Assembly (NCBI GenBank): GCA_902797105.1
Contig: CADBRL010000103.1
Location: forward strand, 1-7,151
Direction: 5' to 3'
Origin: an uncultured Erysipelotrichaceae bacterium
GTDB taxonomy: Bacteria; Bacillota_I; Bacilli_A; RF39; UBA660
DNA: 7,151 bases
The position numbers were made by a program, and so were the translations under genes. The notes below the pieces were generated by a model that made no database searches, was not told where the DNA came from, and was given only the letters and a program-made list of their open reading frames with translations. This document shows, one piece after another, positions 1 to 4,671 of this stretch (position 1 is its first letter; every line of letters starts with the position of its first letter).

Positions 1-29
1 ATAATACCATAAATTATTGCTTTTTTCAA
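1..29 (-). promoter_or_regulatory. Possible leftward promoter at the window edge
   Basis: Read on the minus strand, TTGAAA (29-24) is followed after 17 bases by TATTAT (6-1), preceded by TGG, giving an extended -10. The TGGTATTAT core is identical to that of the two small-RNA promoters near 4102 and 4551. It would fire out of the window, divergent from the DUF368 gene. What it transcribes cannot be seen, and AT-rich DNA yields such matches by chance. Confidence 0.35.
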
Positions 30-44
30 TATTTTTGATATAAT
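17..44 (+). promoter_or_regulatory. Probable promoter of the lipid-carrier operon
   Basis: A perfect -10 TATAAT (39-44) lies 16 bases after a weak -35, TTGCTT (17-22). Transcription would start near base 51, which places the ribosome site AGGTGAT (50-56) at the very 5' end of the message. Either the leader is unusually short or the true promoter lies upstream of the window. Confidence 0.45.
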
Positions 45-65
45 TTAATAGGTGATAGATAAATT

Positions 66-959
66 ATGAAGTATTTAATTAATGCGTTTTGGGGGTTCTG
101 CATGGCACTTGCTGATAGTGTTCCAGGTGTAAGTGGAGGAACTATTGCTTTTATTTTAGGTTTTTATGATAAATTTATAAATGCTTTAAATGATGTTTTT
201 TATGAAGATTTTGCTAAAAAGAAAAGTGCTCTTTGGTTTTTATTTAAACTTGGTACTGGTTGGATTGTAGGTATGGGACTTGCAACTTTAGTACTTACAA
301 GTTTATTTGAAAGTAAAATATATGCAGTTAGTTCATTATTTTTAGGCTTTATTATATTTTCAATACCTTTGATTATAAAAGAAGAAAAGGATAATTTAAA
401 AGGAAAATATAAAAATATTATTTTTTCTATAATTGGAATATTAGTTGTTTCTTTAATTACTTATTTTAATCCAATGACTGGTGGTTCAGGCGTTAATATT
501 GCAAATTTAAATTTTGGACTTGTTTTATATATATTAGTTGCTGGTATGGTTGCTATCAGTGCTATGGTTTTACCTGGTATATCAGGTTCAACATTATTAC
601 TTATTTTTGGGCTTTATATTCCGATTATTAATGGTATTAAAGAGTTTTTACATTTTAATTTTACATATTTTCCTGCACTTTTCTGTTTTGGTATTGGTGT
701 TTTATTTGGTATTGCATTGGTTATCAAATTAATTAAACATGCTTTAGATAAACATCGTAGTGCTACAGTGTATTTAATTATTGGTTTAATGATTGGTTCA
801 TTATATGCTATTGTTATGGGACCAACTACTTTGGAAGTTCCTAAAGATGCAATGAGTTTTGATACATTTAGTATTTTATTCTTTATAATTGGTGGTCTAG
901 TTATAATGGGACTTGAAAAGGTAAAGAAAATATTAGAAAAGAAACATATTGAGGGTTAA
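66..959 (+). CDS. popT: DUF368 / PopT-type undecaprenyl-phosphate translocase
   Basis: Polytopic membrane protein of 297 residues. It carries the DUF368 signature ADSVPGVSGGT (residues 16-26) and a second, related copy, PGISGST (170-176), so the two halves look like an internal duplication, each motif lying in a hydrophobic stretch. Roughly eight hydrophobic segments span the protein. DUF368 proteins have been shown to return undecaprenyl phosphate from the outer to the inner leaflet of the cytoplasmic membrane, allowing carrier reuse for peptidoglycan and teichoic acid synthesis; that role is inferred here from family membership. The ATG at 66 is set by AGGTGAT nine bases upstream. It is the first gene of a tight three-gene set with a PAP2 phosphatase and a DgkA kinase, which strongly fits lipid-carrier recycling. 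The family call is secure; transport of this exact lipid is probable. Confidence 0.92.
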   Translation: MKYLINAFWGFCMALADSVPGVSGGTIAFILGFYDKFINALNDVFYEDFAKKKSALWFLFKLGTGWIVGMGLATLVLTSLFESKIYAVSSLFLGFIIFSIPLIIKEEKDNLKGKYKNIIFSIIGILVVSLITYFNPMTGGSGVNIANLNFGLVLYILVAGMVAISAMVLPGISGSTLLLIFGLYIPIINGIKEFLHFNFTYFPALFCFGIGVLFGIALVIKLIKHALDKHRSATVYLIIGLMIGSLYAIVMGPTTLEVPKDAMSFDTFSILFFIIGGLVIMGLEKVKKILEKKHIEG

Positions 960-963
960 GTTT

Positions 964-1575
964 ATGAAGAAGTTTAGAATATTTATTGTTTGTTTATGTT
1001 TAGTACTCTTTAGTGTAATTTTATTTAATGTTTGTAAAGATGGTGTTTTAGATATTGATAATAATGTTTACAATTTTATATCTCAAAATATTATGAATGA
1101 TACACTTTCATCAATATTTAAAGTTGTCACTCATTTAGGCGGTGTAGCATTTATTGTTTTACTTGGAGTTTTATGTTTTATGTTTTGTAAGAAAAATAGA
1201 TGGTTTATTACTTTTGATTTAGTTGGATGCACAATTGTTAATCAAACAATTAAACATATTGTTAGAAGACCTAGGCCTAATGTACTTAGATTAGTTGAAG
1301 AAAGTGGTTATAGTTTTCCTTCAGGTCATTCGATGATTAGTGTTGCTTTTTATGGTTTAGTAATTTATCTTATTTATAAAAATGTTAATAATAAATATTT
1401 GAAATGGACATTAATTACTTTATTGAGTTTACTTATTTTAACGATTGGTTTTAGTAGAATTTATGTTGGTGTTCATTATTTTACTGATGTTATTGGTGGT
1501 TATCTTTTAGCTCTTGCATATTTAATTGTTTATATTTATATATATAATAAAAAGGTGAGAAAAGATGAAAAGTGA
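964..1575 (+). CDS. PAP2-family membrane phosphatase, probable undecaprenyl-pyrophosphate phosphatase
   Basis: A 203-residue membrane protein with all three PAP2 acid-phosphatase motifs: KX6RP (K97 to R104-P105, in KHIVRRPRP), PSGH (119-122) and SRX5HX3D (S164-R165, H171, D175). The catalytic histidines are thus present. An N-terminal hydrophobic segment (about residues 3-22) and further membrane spans agree with the BcrC/PgpB type, which hydrolyses undecaprenyl pyrophosphate on the outer face. Phosphatidylglycerophosphate or another lipid phosphate is a possible alternative substrate. I chose ATG 964 because GAGGG (951-955) sits eight bases upstream; an in-frame TTG at 949 would overlap that ribosome site. 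The gene begins four bases after the DUF368 stop, and its last 11 bases overlap the dgkA start, so the three are very likely translated from one message. Confidence 0.9.
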   Translation: MKKFRIFIVCLCLVLFSVILFNVCKDGVLDIDNNVYNFISQNIMNDTLSSIFKVVTHLGGVAFIVLLGVLCFMFCKKNRWFITFDLVGCTIVNQTIKHIVRRPRPNVLRLVEESGYSFPSGHSMISVAFYGLVIYLIYKNVNNKYLKWTLITLLSLLILTIGFSRIYVGVHYFTDVIGGYLLALAYLIVYIYIYNKKVRKDEK

Positions 1576-1927
1576 TAGTTTAATAAGTAGTTTTGGTTAT
1601 GCTATAGAAGGAATAAAAAAGGCTTTTAAGACTGAAAGAAATTTAAAAATACATGCTTTAGCTATGATTTTAGTGGTTATTTTAGGTTTTATTCTTAAAT
1701 TAGCTATATGGGAATGGGTAACATGTATTATACTTTTTGCTTTAGTAATTGGAGCAGAGTTATTTAATACATCTATTGAAGAAGTTGTTAATATATTATC
1801 TCCGGAGATAAGAGTACATGCTAAATATGCTAAAGATATTGCTGCTGGTGCTGTTTTAGTATTTGCTGTCTCGTCTGCGGTTGTGGGAGTTATAATATTT
1901 TTACCAAAAATTATTAATTTATTGTAA
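1565..1927 (+). CDS. dgkA: DgkA-family undecaprenol / diacylglycerol kinase
   Basis: A 120-residue integral membrane kinase, the usual length for small prokaryotic DgkA. Residues matching the E. coli active site at a constant offset of four are all present: E24, E65, N68, E72, K90 and D91, within ERN, GAELFNTSIEE and AKDIAAGAV. Three hydrophobic helices follow an amphipathic N-terminus. In Gram-positive bacteria this family mainly phosphorylates undecaprenol (often labelled UdpK or DgkA), while soluble DgkB handles diacylglycerol; that preference is inferred. The start is fixed by AGGTGAG (1553-1559) five bases upstream and lies inside the end of the PAP2 gene. A kinase that makes undecaprenyl phosphate next to a phosphatase that makes it and a translocase that flips it is functionally coherent. 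A strong hairpin follows directly. Confidence 0.93.
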   Translation: MKSDSLISSFGYAIEGIKKAFKTERNLKIHALAMILVVILGFILKLAIWEWVTCIILFALVIGAELFNTSIEEVVNILSPEIRVHAKYAKDIAAGAVLVFAVSSAVVGVIIFLPKIINLL

Positions 1928-1960
1928 AAAAAGGTAGTGGAATTTATCCATTACCTTTTT
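1928..1960. terminator. Bidirectional terminator between dgkA and uvrB
   Basis: Fourteen-base arms (1928-1941 and 1947-1960) around a five-base loop, matching except for one G-T pair. Runs of A on the left and T on the right give a U-tract in both directions. It begins directly after the dgkA stop, and its right arm overlaps two bases of the uvrB stop codon, so it can end both convergent transcripts. Confidence 0.88.
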
Positions 1961-3899
1961 ATAGACCTTTGAGTTCAAAATAAATATCTCTTAGTTCCAT
2001 TGCTCTTTCAAAATCCATTGCTGCTGCAGCTTCACGCATCTCTTTTTCAATTTGTTCAATTTGTAAAACTCTTTCTTTTTTAGATAGTTTAGGCTTTTTA
2101 CTAGTTACTTCATTTGTTACAACTTCTTTGATATCTTTAATAATTGTTTTTGGTGTTATGCCATGAACTTTATTGTATTCTTCTTGAATAGCGCGTCTTC
2201 TTTGTGTTTCTGTAATTGCTTCATTCATGGAGTCACTATATGTATCTGCATACATAATTACTTTACCATTTTCATTACGAGCTGCTCTTCCGATGGTTTG
2301 AATTAAACTACGTGTACTTCTTAAGAAGCCTTGCTTATCAGCGTCTAATATACATATTAAACTTACTTCAGGTATATCTAAGCCTTCACGAAGTAGGTTA
2401 ATACCCACAATACAATCATAAACACCACTTCTTAAATCATGTATAATTTTAAGTCTTTCAAGAGTTTTAACTTCACTATGTAAGTATGCAACTTTGATGT
2501 TCATTTCTTTTAAGTAATTTGTTAGTTCTTCACTCATTCTAATTGTTAGTGTTGTTATTAGAACTCTTTCGTTTTTCTTAATTCTATCATTTATTTCACT
2601 TATTATATCATCAATTTGTCCTTCTGATTTACGGACTTCAATAATTGGGTCAAGTAATCCAGTTGGTCTAATGATTTGTTCTACAAATTTGTTATTTGTT
2701 TTTTCAAGTTCATAATCTCCGGGTGTTGCAGAAACATAAATTGCTTGATTAATTTTGTTTTCAAACTCTTCAAATTTAAGTGGTCTATTATCTAATGCAC
2801 TTGGAAGTCTAAATCCATAATCCACTAAAGTTTGTTTACGCATTCTATCACCGTTATACATGGCTCTTACTTGAGGTAGTGTAACGTGGGACTCATCCAC
2901 TACAAGTAAAAAATCTTTGGGAAAGAAATCTATTAGACATGATGGTGTTTCTCCTGGACCTCTTAAAGCTAAATGTCTTGAATAATTTTCAACACCATTA
3001 CAGAAACCTGTTTCTCTTAGCATCTCTAAATCATAGTTAGTTCTTTCACGTAATCTTTGTTCTTCGATTAGTTTATTTTCACTTTTTAATACTTCGAGTC
3101 TTTCTTTTAATTCTGCTTCAATTCTATTACATGCTTCGTCTAATTTTTCTTTACTTGTAACAAAGTGAGATGCTGGTGATATAGTAACTGATTTTTTACT
3201 TTGTGATATAGCTCCAGTAAGGGGGTCAAATGTACAAATTTCTTCGACTATATCATCTTCTAAGATAATTCTAATACCACTTACTTTTTCATTAACAGGA
3301 ATAATATCTATGTTATTTCCTCTGACTCTAAATGTTCCACGATGAAAGTCTAAATCATTTCTTTCATATGTCATATCAACCAGTCTATTTAGTATTTTTC
3401 CTCTAGATATTTTGTCACCAACAGTTAGTATTAGCATGTTTTTTTCATATTCTTCTTTTTCACCAATACCATAAATACATGATACTGATGCAACTACTAT
3501 AACATCTTTATAATTAATAAGGGCACTTGTTGCAGCATGCCTTAATTCATCAATTTCATCATTTATTGATGAGTCTTTTTCAATATAGGTATCACTACTT
3601 GGTACATAAGCTTCTGGTTGATAATAATCGTAGTATGAAACAAAATATTCTACATGATTATTTGGAAAAAATTCTTTTAATTCTGCATAAAGTTGTCCCG
3701 CTAAAGTTTTATTGTGTGCCAAAACTAGGGTAGGCTTGTTAGTTTCAGCTATTACATTTGCTATTGTAAAAGTTTTACCTGTACCTGTTGCCCCTAATAA
3801 TACTTGTTCTTTTTTACCTTCATTTATACCTTCTACTAATTCTTTAATAGCTTCTGGTTGGTCACCACTAGGTTTATATTTACTTATAAGTTCAAACAT
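1959..3899 (-). CDS. uvrB: UvrABC excinuclease subunit B
   Basis: A 646-residue UvrB close to the usual 660. Visible in order: the N-terminal [11 protein letters not shown], Walker A GATGTGKT (36-43), the damage-probing beta-hairpin [10 protein letters not shown] (89-98), Walker B DESH (335-338), YVSATPG (388-394), helicase motif [11 protein letters not shown] (534-542) and the C-terminal UVR domain (about 611-645) that contacts UvrA and UvrC. It loads onto damage with UvrA, verifies the lesion, then recruits UvrC for incision. The start is ATG 3899, with GGAG (3912-3909) nine bases upstream; a more upstream ATG at 3953 falls inside the promoter and cannot be used. Unlike many Firmicutes, uvrA does not follow: a terminator and convergent dgkA do. 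A consensus promoter carrying an SOS box precedes it, so DNA-damage induction through LexA is expected. Confidence 0.98.
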   Translation of the reverse strand: MFELISKYKPSGDQPEAIKELVEGINEGKKEQVLLGATGTGKTFTIANVIAETNKPTLVLAHNKTLAGQLYAELKEFFPNNHVEYFVSYYDYYQPEAYVPSSDTYIEKDSSINDEIDELRHAATSALINYKDVIVVASVSCIYGIGEKEEYEKNMLILTVGDKISRGKILNRLVDMTYERNDLDFHRGTFRVRGNNIDIIPVNEKVSGIRIILEDDIVEEICTFDPLTGAISQSKKSVTISPASHFVTSKEKLDEACNRIEAELKERLEVLKSENKLIEEQRLRERTNYDLEMLRETGFCNGVENYSRHLALRGPGETPSCLIDFFPKDFLLVVDESHVTLPQVRAMYNGDRMRKQTLVDYGFRLPSALDNRPLKFEEFENKINQAIYVSATPGDYELEKTNNKFVEQIIRPTGLLDPIIEVRKSEGQIDDIISEINDRIKKNERVLITTLTIRMSEELTNYLKEMNIKVAYLHSEVKTLERLKIIHDLRSGVYDCIVGINLLREGLDIPEVSLICILDADKQGFLRSTRSLIQTIGRAARNENGKVIMYADTYSDSMNEAITETQRRRAIQEEYNKVHGITPKTIIKDIKEVVTNEVTSKKPKLSKKERVLQIEQIEKEMREAAAAMDFERAMELRDIYFELKGL

Positions 3900-3953
3900 G
3901 TCTTGCATCTCCAATCTATTTTTATATTTATAATATTTTCCAGTCACATACAT

Positions 3954-3982
3954 ATTATACTAGACAAATACTTGTTCGTCAA
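3954..3982 (-). promoter_or_regulatory. uvrB promoter
   Basis: On the minus strand TTGACG (3982-3977) is followed by a 17-base spacer and a perfect TATAAT (3959-3954). The expected start near 3947 leaves a leader of about 48 bases before the uvrB ATG. The spacer holds the SOS box. Confidence 0.85.
3965..3978 (-). promoter_or_regulatory. LexA/DinR SOS box in the uvrB promoter
   Basis: Minus-strand CGAACAAGTATTTG matches 13 of 14 positions of the B. subtilis-type operator CGAACRNRYGTTYG; only the first G of the right half is changed (to A). It overlaps the end of the -35 element and most of the spacer, where bound LexA would block RNA polymerase. uvrB is a classical SOS gene, which supports the call. 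Confidence 0.82.
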
Positions 3983-3986
3983 TCTG

Positions 3987-4020
3987 AAAATAAAAATACC
4001 CAATCAAGCTTGATTGGGTA
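3987..4020 (-). terminator. Terminator of small RNA copy A
   Basis: A perfect 24-base palindrome (3997-4020, TACCCAATCAAG and its complement) is followed on the minus strand by the U-rich tract TTTTTATTTT. On the plus strand the palindrome is followed by AAACC, so it should terminate mainly leftward transcripts. Confidence 0.8.
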
Positions 4021-4095
4021 AACCCTAACAGGTTAACACTCAACACGCAAAAATTGAATGTTTCCTTTTTTTATTGTATGCAAATTTTCTTTGCT
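3988..4095 (-). ncRNA. Predicted small RNA, copy A (orphan antitoxin-like RNA)
   Basis: Predicted from a promoter at 4130-4102 to a palindromic terminator, about 108 nt. Three hairpins are visible on the minus strand: a 5' stem-loop GCAAA/TTTGC (4094-4080), a central hairpin GG-AACATTCAA/TTGAGTGTT-CC (4065-4031), and the terminator. It differs from copy B at three bases, all outside paired regions: one in the central loop and two in linkers. No small peptide gene overlaps it, unlike copy B, so it may have lost its partner or may act in trans on the peptide mRNA at 4285-4521. It ends just upstream of, and co-directional with, the uvrB promoter. No open reading frame with a ribosome site was found in it. 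Confidence 0.62.
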
Positions 4096-4101
4096 AAATA
4101 C

Positions 4102-4130
4102 ATAATACCACATAATAGTGTTATTGTAAT
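4102..4130 (-). promoter_or_regulatory. Promoter of small RNA copy A
   Basis: Minus-strand extended -10 TGG-TATTAT (4110-4102) with ATTACA (4130-4125) 17 bases upstream. The -35 matches the consensus at four of six bases, against six of six in copy B, so this copy may be weaker. Confidence 0.6.
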
Positions 4131-4155
4131 CTTTGATACAATGTGTAGCTTATAT

Positions 4156-4249
4156 CGGTTTCGAAATTAATATAAGTTATGTATTGTTTTGCGTAAACGA
4201 GTTCGTACAACAAATTAAATAAAAATATTTAAAAATATACAATTATATC
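4156..4249. other. AT-rich intergenic spacer before the small peptide gene
   Basis: No gene seen. It contains a loose inverted repeat, CTTATAT (4149-4155) with ATATAAG (4170-4176), around TTCGAA (4160-4165), and a patch that is unusually GC-rich for the region (4191-4208). The rest is plain A/T-rich sequence leading to the peptide promoter. Confidence 0.5.
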
Positions 4250-4278
4250 TTGGAATATTTAAGCAACTATGATATACT
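4250..4278 (+). promoter_or_regulatory. Promoter of the small peptide gene
   Basis: TTGGAA (4250-4255), a 17-base spacer, then TATACT (4273-4278) preceded by TGA, an extended -10. The expected start is A4285, giving a leader of about 67 bases before the peptide ATG. Confidence 0.7.
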
Positions 4279-4284
4279 TTATCT

Positions 4285-4351
4285 ATGGAAACAATTCAAT
4301 TGTTGGGTGTTAACCTCCTTTATAAAACTTTTTATGAGAGGAGGAATAATT
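4285..4351 (+). promoter_or_regulatory. Structured leader that hides the ribosome site of the small peptide
   Basis: CCTCCT (4314-4319) is exactly complementary to the ribosome site AGGAGG (4339-4344), and just inside it ATAAA (4322-4326) pairs with TTTAT (4331-4335). The resulting hairpin would bury the site. The 5' part (4287-4315) begins GGAAACAATTCAATT and ends GTGTTAACC, closely resembling the central element of the small RNAs in the same RNA sense, so it is inverted in the DNA. It can therefore pair with the 3' untranslated region of its own message (4479-4514). Confidence 0.7.
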
Positions 4352-4462
4352 ATGAAATTTAAGACATTTTTTATAAAATTATTAGATAGATTAATTGTTA
4401 TAATTATATTAGCGGTAATAATGCTTCTGATACTAAAAATAAAAATACCCAATCAAGCTTGA
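4352..4462 (+). CDS. Small basic-hydrophobic membrane peptide, candidate type I toxin
   Basis: Thirty-six residues: a basic start (K2, K4, K9, R13), one uninterrupted hydrophobic helix (about 14-28, LIVIIILAVIMLLIL) and a short polar tail with K29 and K31 ending in PNQA. The start is chosen by a perfect AGGAGG (4339-4344) seven bases upstream; in-frame alternatives at 4250 and 4334 lack a ribosome site, and 4250 lies in the promoter. The stop TGA sits at the centre of the downstream palindrome. Size, charge and single span match pore-forming or depolarising type I toxins such as TxpA, BsrG and Fst, but I recognise no named family. A small RNA on the other strand overlaps the last codons and 3' end, as in txpA/RatA. 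That it is real follows from promoter, ribosome site and antisense context; toxicity is inferred. A small non-toxic membrane regulator is the alternative. Confidence 0.7.
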   Translation: MKFKTFFIKLLDRLIVIIILAVIMLLILKIKIPNQA

Positions 4463-4469
4463 TTGGGTA
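4436..4469 (-). terminator. Terminator of antisense small RNA copy B
   Basis: The same perfect 24-base palindrome (4446-4469) as in copy A, followed on the minus strand by TTTTTATTTTT. The small peptide's stop codon lies inside it. There is no U-tract on the plus side, so peptide transcripts probably read on to the next hairpin. Confidence 0.8.
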
Positions 4470-4544
4470 AAGCCTAACAGGTTAACACTCAACATGCAAA
4501 AATTGAATGTTTCCTTTTTTTATTATATGCAAATTTTCTTTGCT
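4437..4544 (-). ncRNA. Predicted antisense small RNA, copy B (candidate antitoxin)
   Basis: Runs from a strong promoter (4579-4551) to a palindromic terminator, about 108 nt, with a 5' stem-loop (4543-4529), an A-rich single-stranded linker, a central hairpin (4514-4480) and the terminator hairpin (4469-4446). It is convergent with the small peptide gene and fully complementary to about 85 bases at the 3' end of the predicted peptide mRNA, covering the last codons and the 3' untranslated region. In txpA/RatA and bsrG/SR4 such 3'-overlapping RNAs trigger mRNA decay or block translation. The ends are predicted from sequence only. Confidence 0.68.
4480..4521 (+). terminator. Probable terminator of the small peptide mRNA
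   Basis: On the plus strand GG(TT)AACACTCAA pairs with TTGAATGTT(T)CC (4480-4514) with one C-A mismatch, and seven T follow at once (4515-4521). This is the opposite-strand face of the small RNA's central hairpin. It would give a peptide mRNA of about 237 nt. The 5' leader could compete for the right arm. Confidence 0.55.
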
Positions 4545-4550
4545 AAATAC

Positions 4551-4579
4551 ATAATACCATATTATAATATTATTGTCAA
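4551..4579 (-). promoter_or_regulatory. Promoter of antisense small RNA copy B
   Basis: Minus-strand consensus TTGACA (4579-4574), a 17-base spacer and an extended -10 TGG-TATTAT (4559-4551). The predicted start, A4544, lies immediately before the 5' stem-loop. This is the best promoter in the window, as expected for an antitoxin RNA that must be in excess. Confidence 0.8.
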
Positions 4580-4617
4580 ATTTTTGATACAATATGTAGC
4601 TTATATAAATTTGCTAT

Positions 4618-4646
4618 TTAAAAATAAGAAAATTTGTGGTAAAATC
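4618..4646 (+). promoter_or_regulatory. Promoter of the pyrophosphatase-dehydrogenase unit
   Basis: Extended -10 TGG-TAAAAT (4638-4646), with TTAAAA (4618-4623) as a weak -35 at 17 bases. The start would be near 4653, leaving about 20 bases before ATG 4672. Confidence 0.5.
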
Positions 4647-4671
4647 TTAATATAAAAGTGAGGTTGTTAAG

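Larger units (their letters stand above)
3987..4155. repeat. Direct repeat copy A (small-RNA cassette)
   Basis: Repeats 4436-4606 in the same orientation. Bases 3987-4110 align without gaps to 4436-4559 with only three substitutions; the remainder, covering the promoter spacer and -35, is more diverged with small indels before both copies end at GTAGCTTATAT. There are no terminal inverted repeats or transposase, so it looks like a duplicated RNA gene rather than a transposon. Confidence 0.9.
4436..4606. repeat. Direct repeat copy B (small-RNA cassette)
   Basis: Second copy of the 3987-4155 repeat, offset 449 bases across the near-identical core. It starts in the last nine codons of the small peptide gene and ends before the pyrophosphatase promoter. 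Confidence 0.9.

Noticed and set aside
538..732. 64-codon open frame on the + strand inside the DUF368 gene
   Set aside because: It is an out-of-frame reading of the DUF368 gene, low in complexity, without a ribosome site.
949..963. TTG start five codons upstream for the PAP2 gene
   Set aside because: It overlaps the GAGGG ribosome site that serves ATG 964 and lies inside the end of the DUF368 gene.
3527..3933. Two + strand frames (68 and 73 codons) opposite the start of uvrB
   Set aside because: Both are antisense shadows of strongly conserved UvrB sequence and have no ribosome site or recognisable domain.
3900..3953. ATG 3953 or 3908 as the uvrB start
   Set aside because: 3953 lies upstream of the expected transcription start, inside the promoter; 3908 directly abuts GGAG with no spacing. 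ATG 3899 fits both ribosome site and family N-terminus.
3987..4095. A small peptide gene on the minus strand within the small RNA
   Set aside because: The only open stretches begin at TTG without a ribosome site and run through the terminator into the uvrB promoter.
4446..4469. The palindrome as a bidirectional terminator for the peptide mRNA too
   Set aside because: On the + strand it is followed by AAAGCC rather than a U-tract; the hairpin ending at 4514 with seven T is a better + strand terminator.
3987..4606. The direct repeats as an IS element, MITE or CRISPR array
   Set aside because: There are only two copies about 450 bases apart, without terminal inverted repeats, target duplications, transposase or regular spacers; promoter plus terminator structure explains them better.
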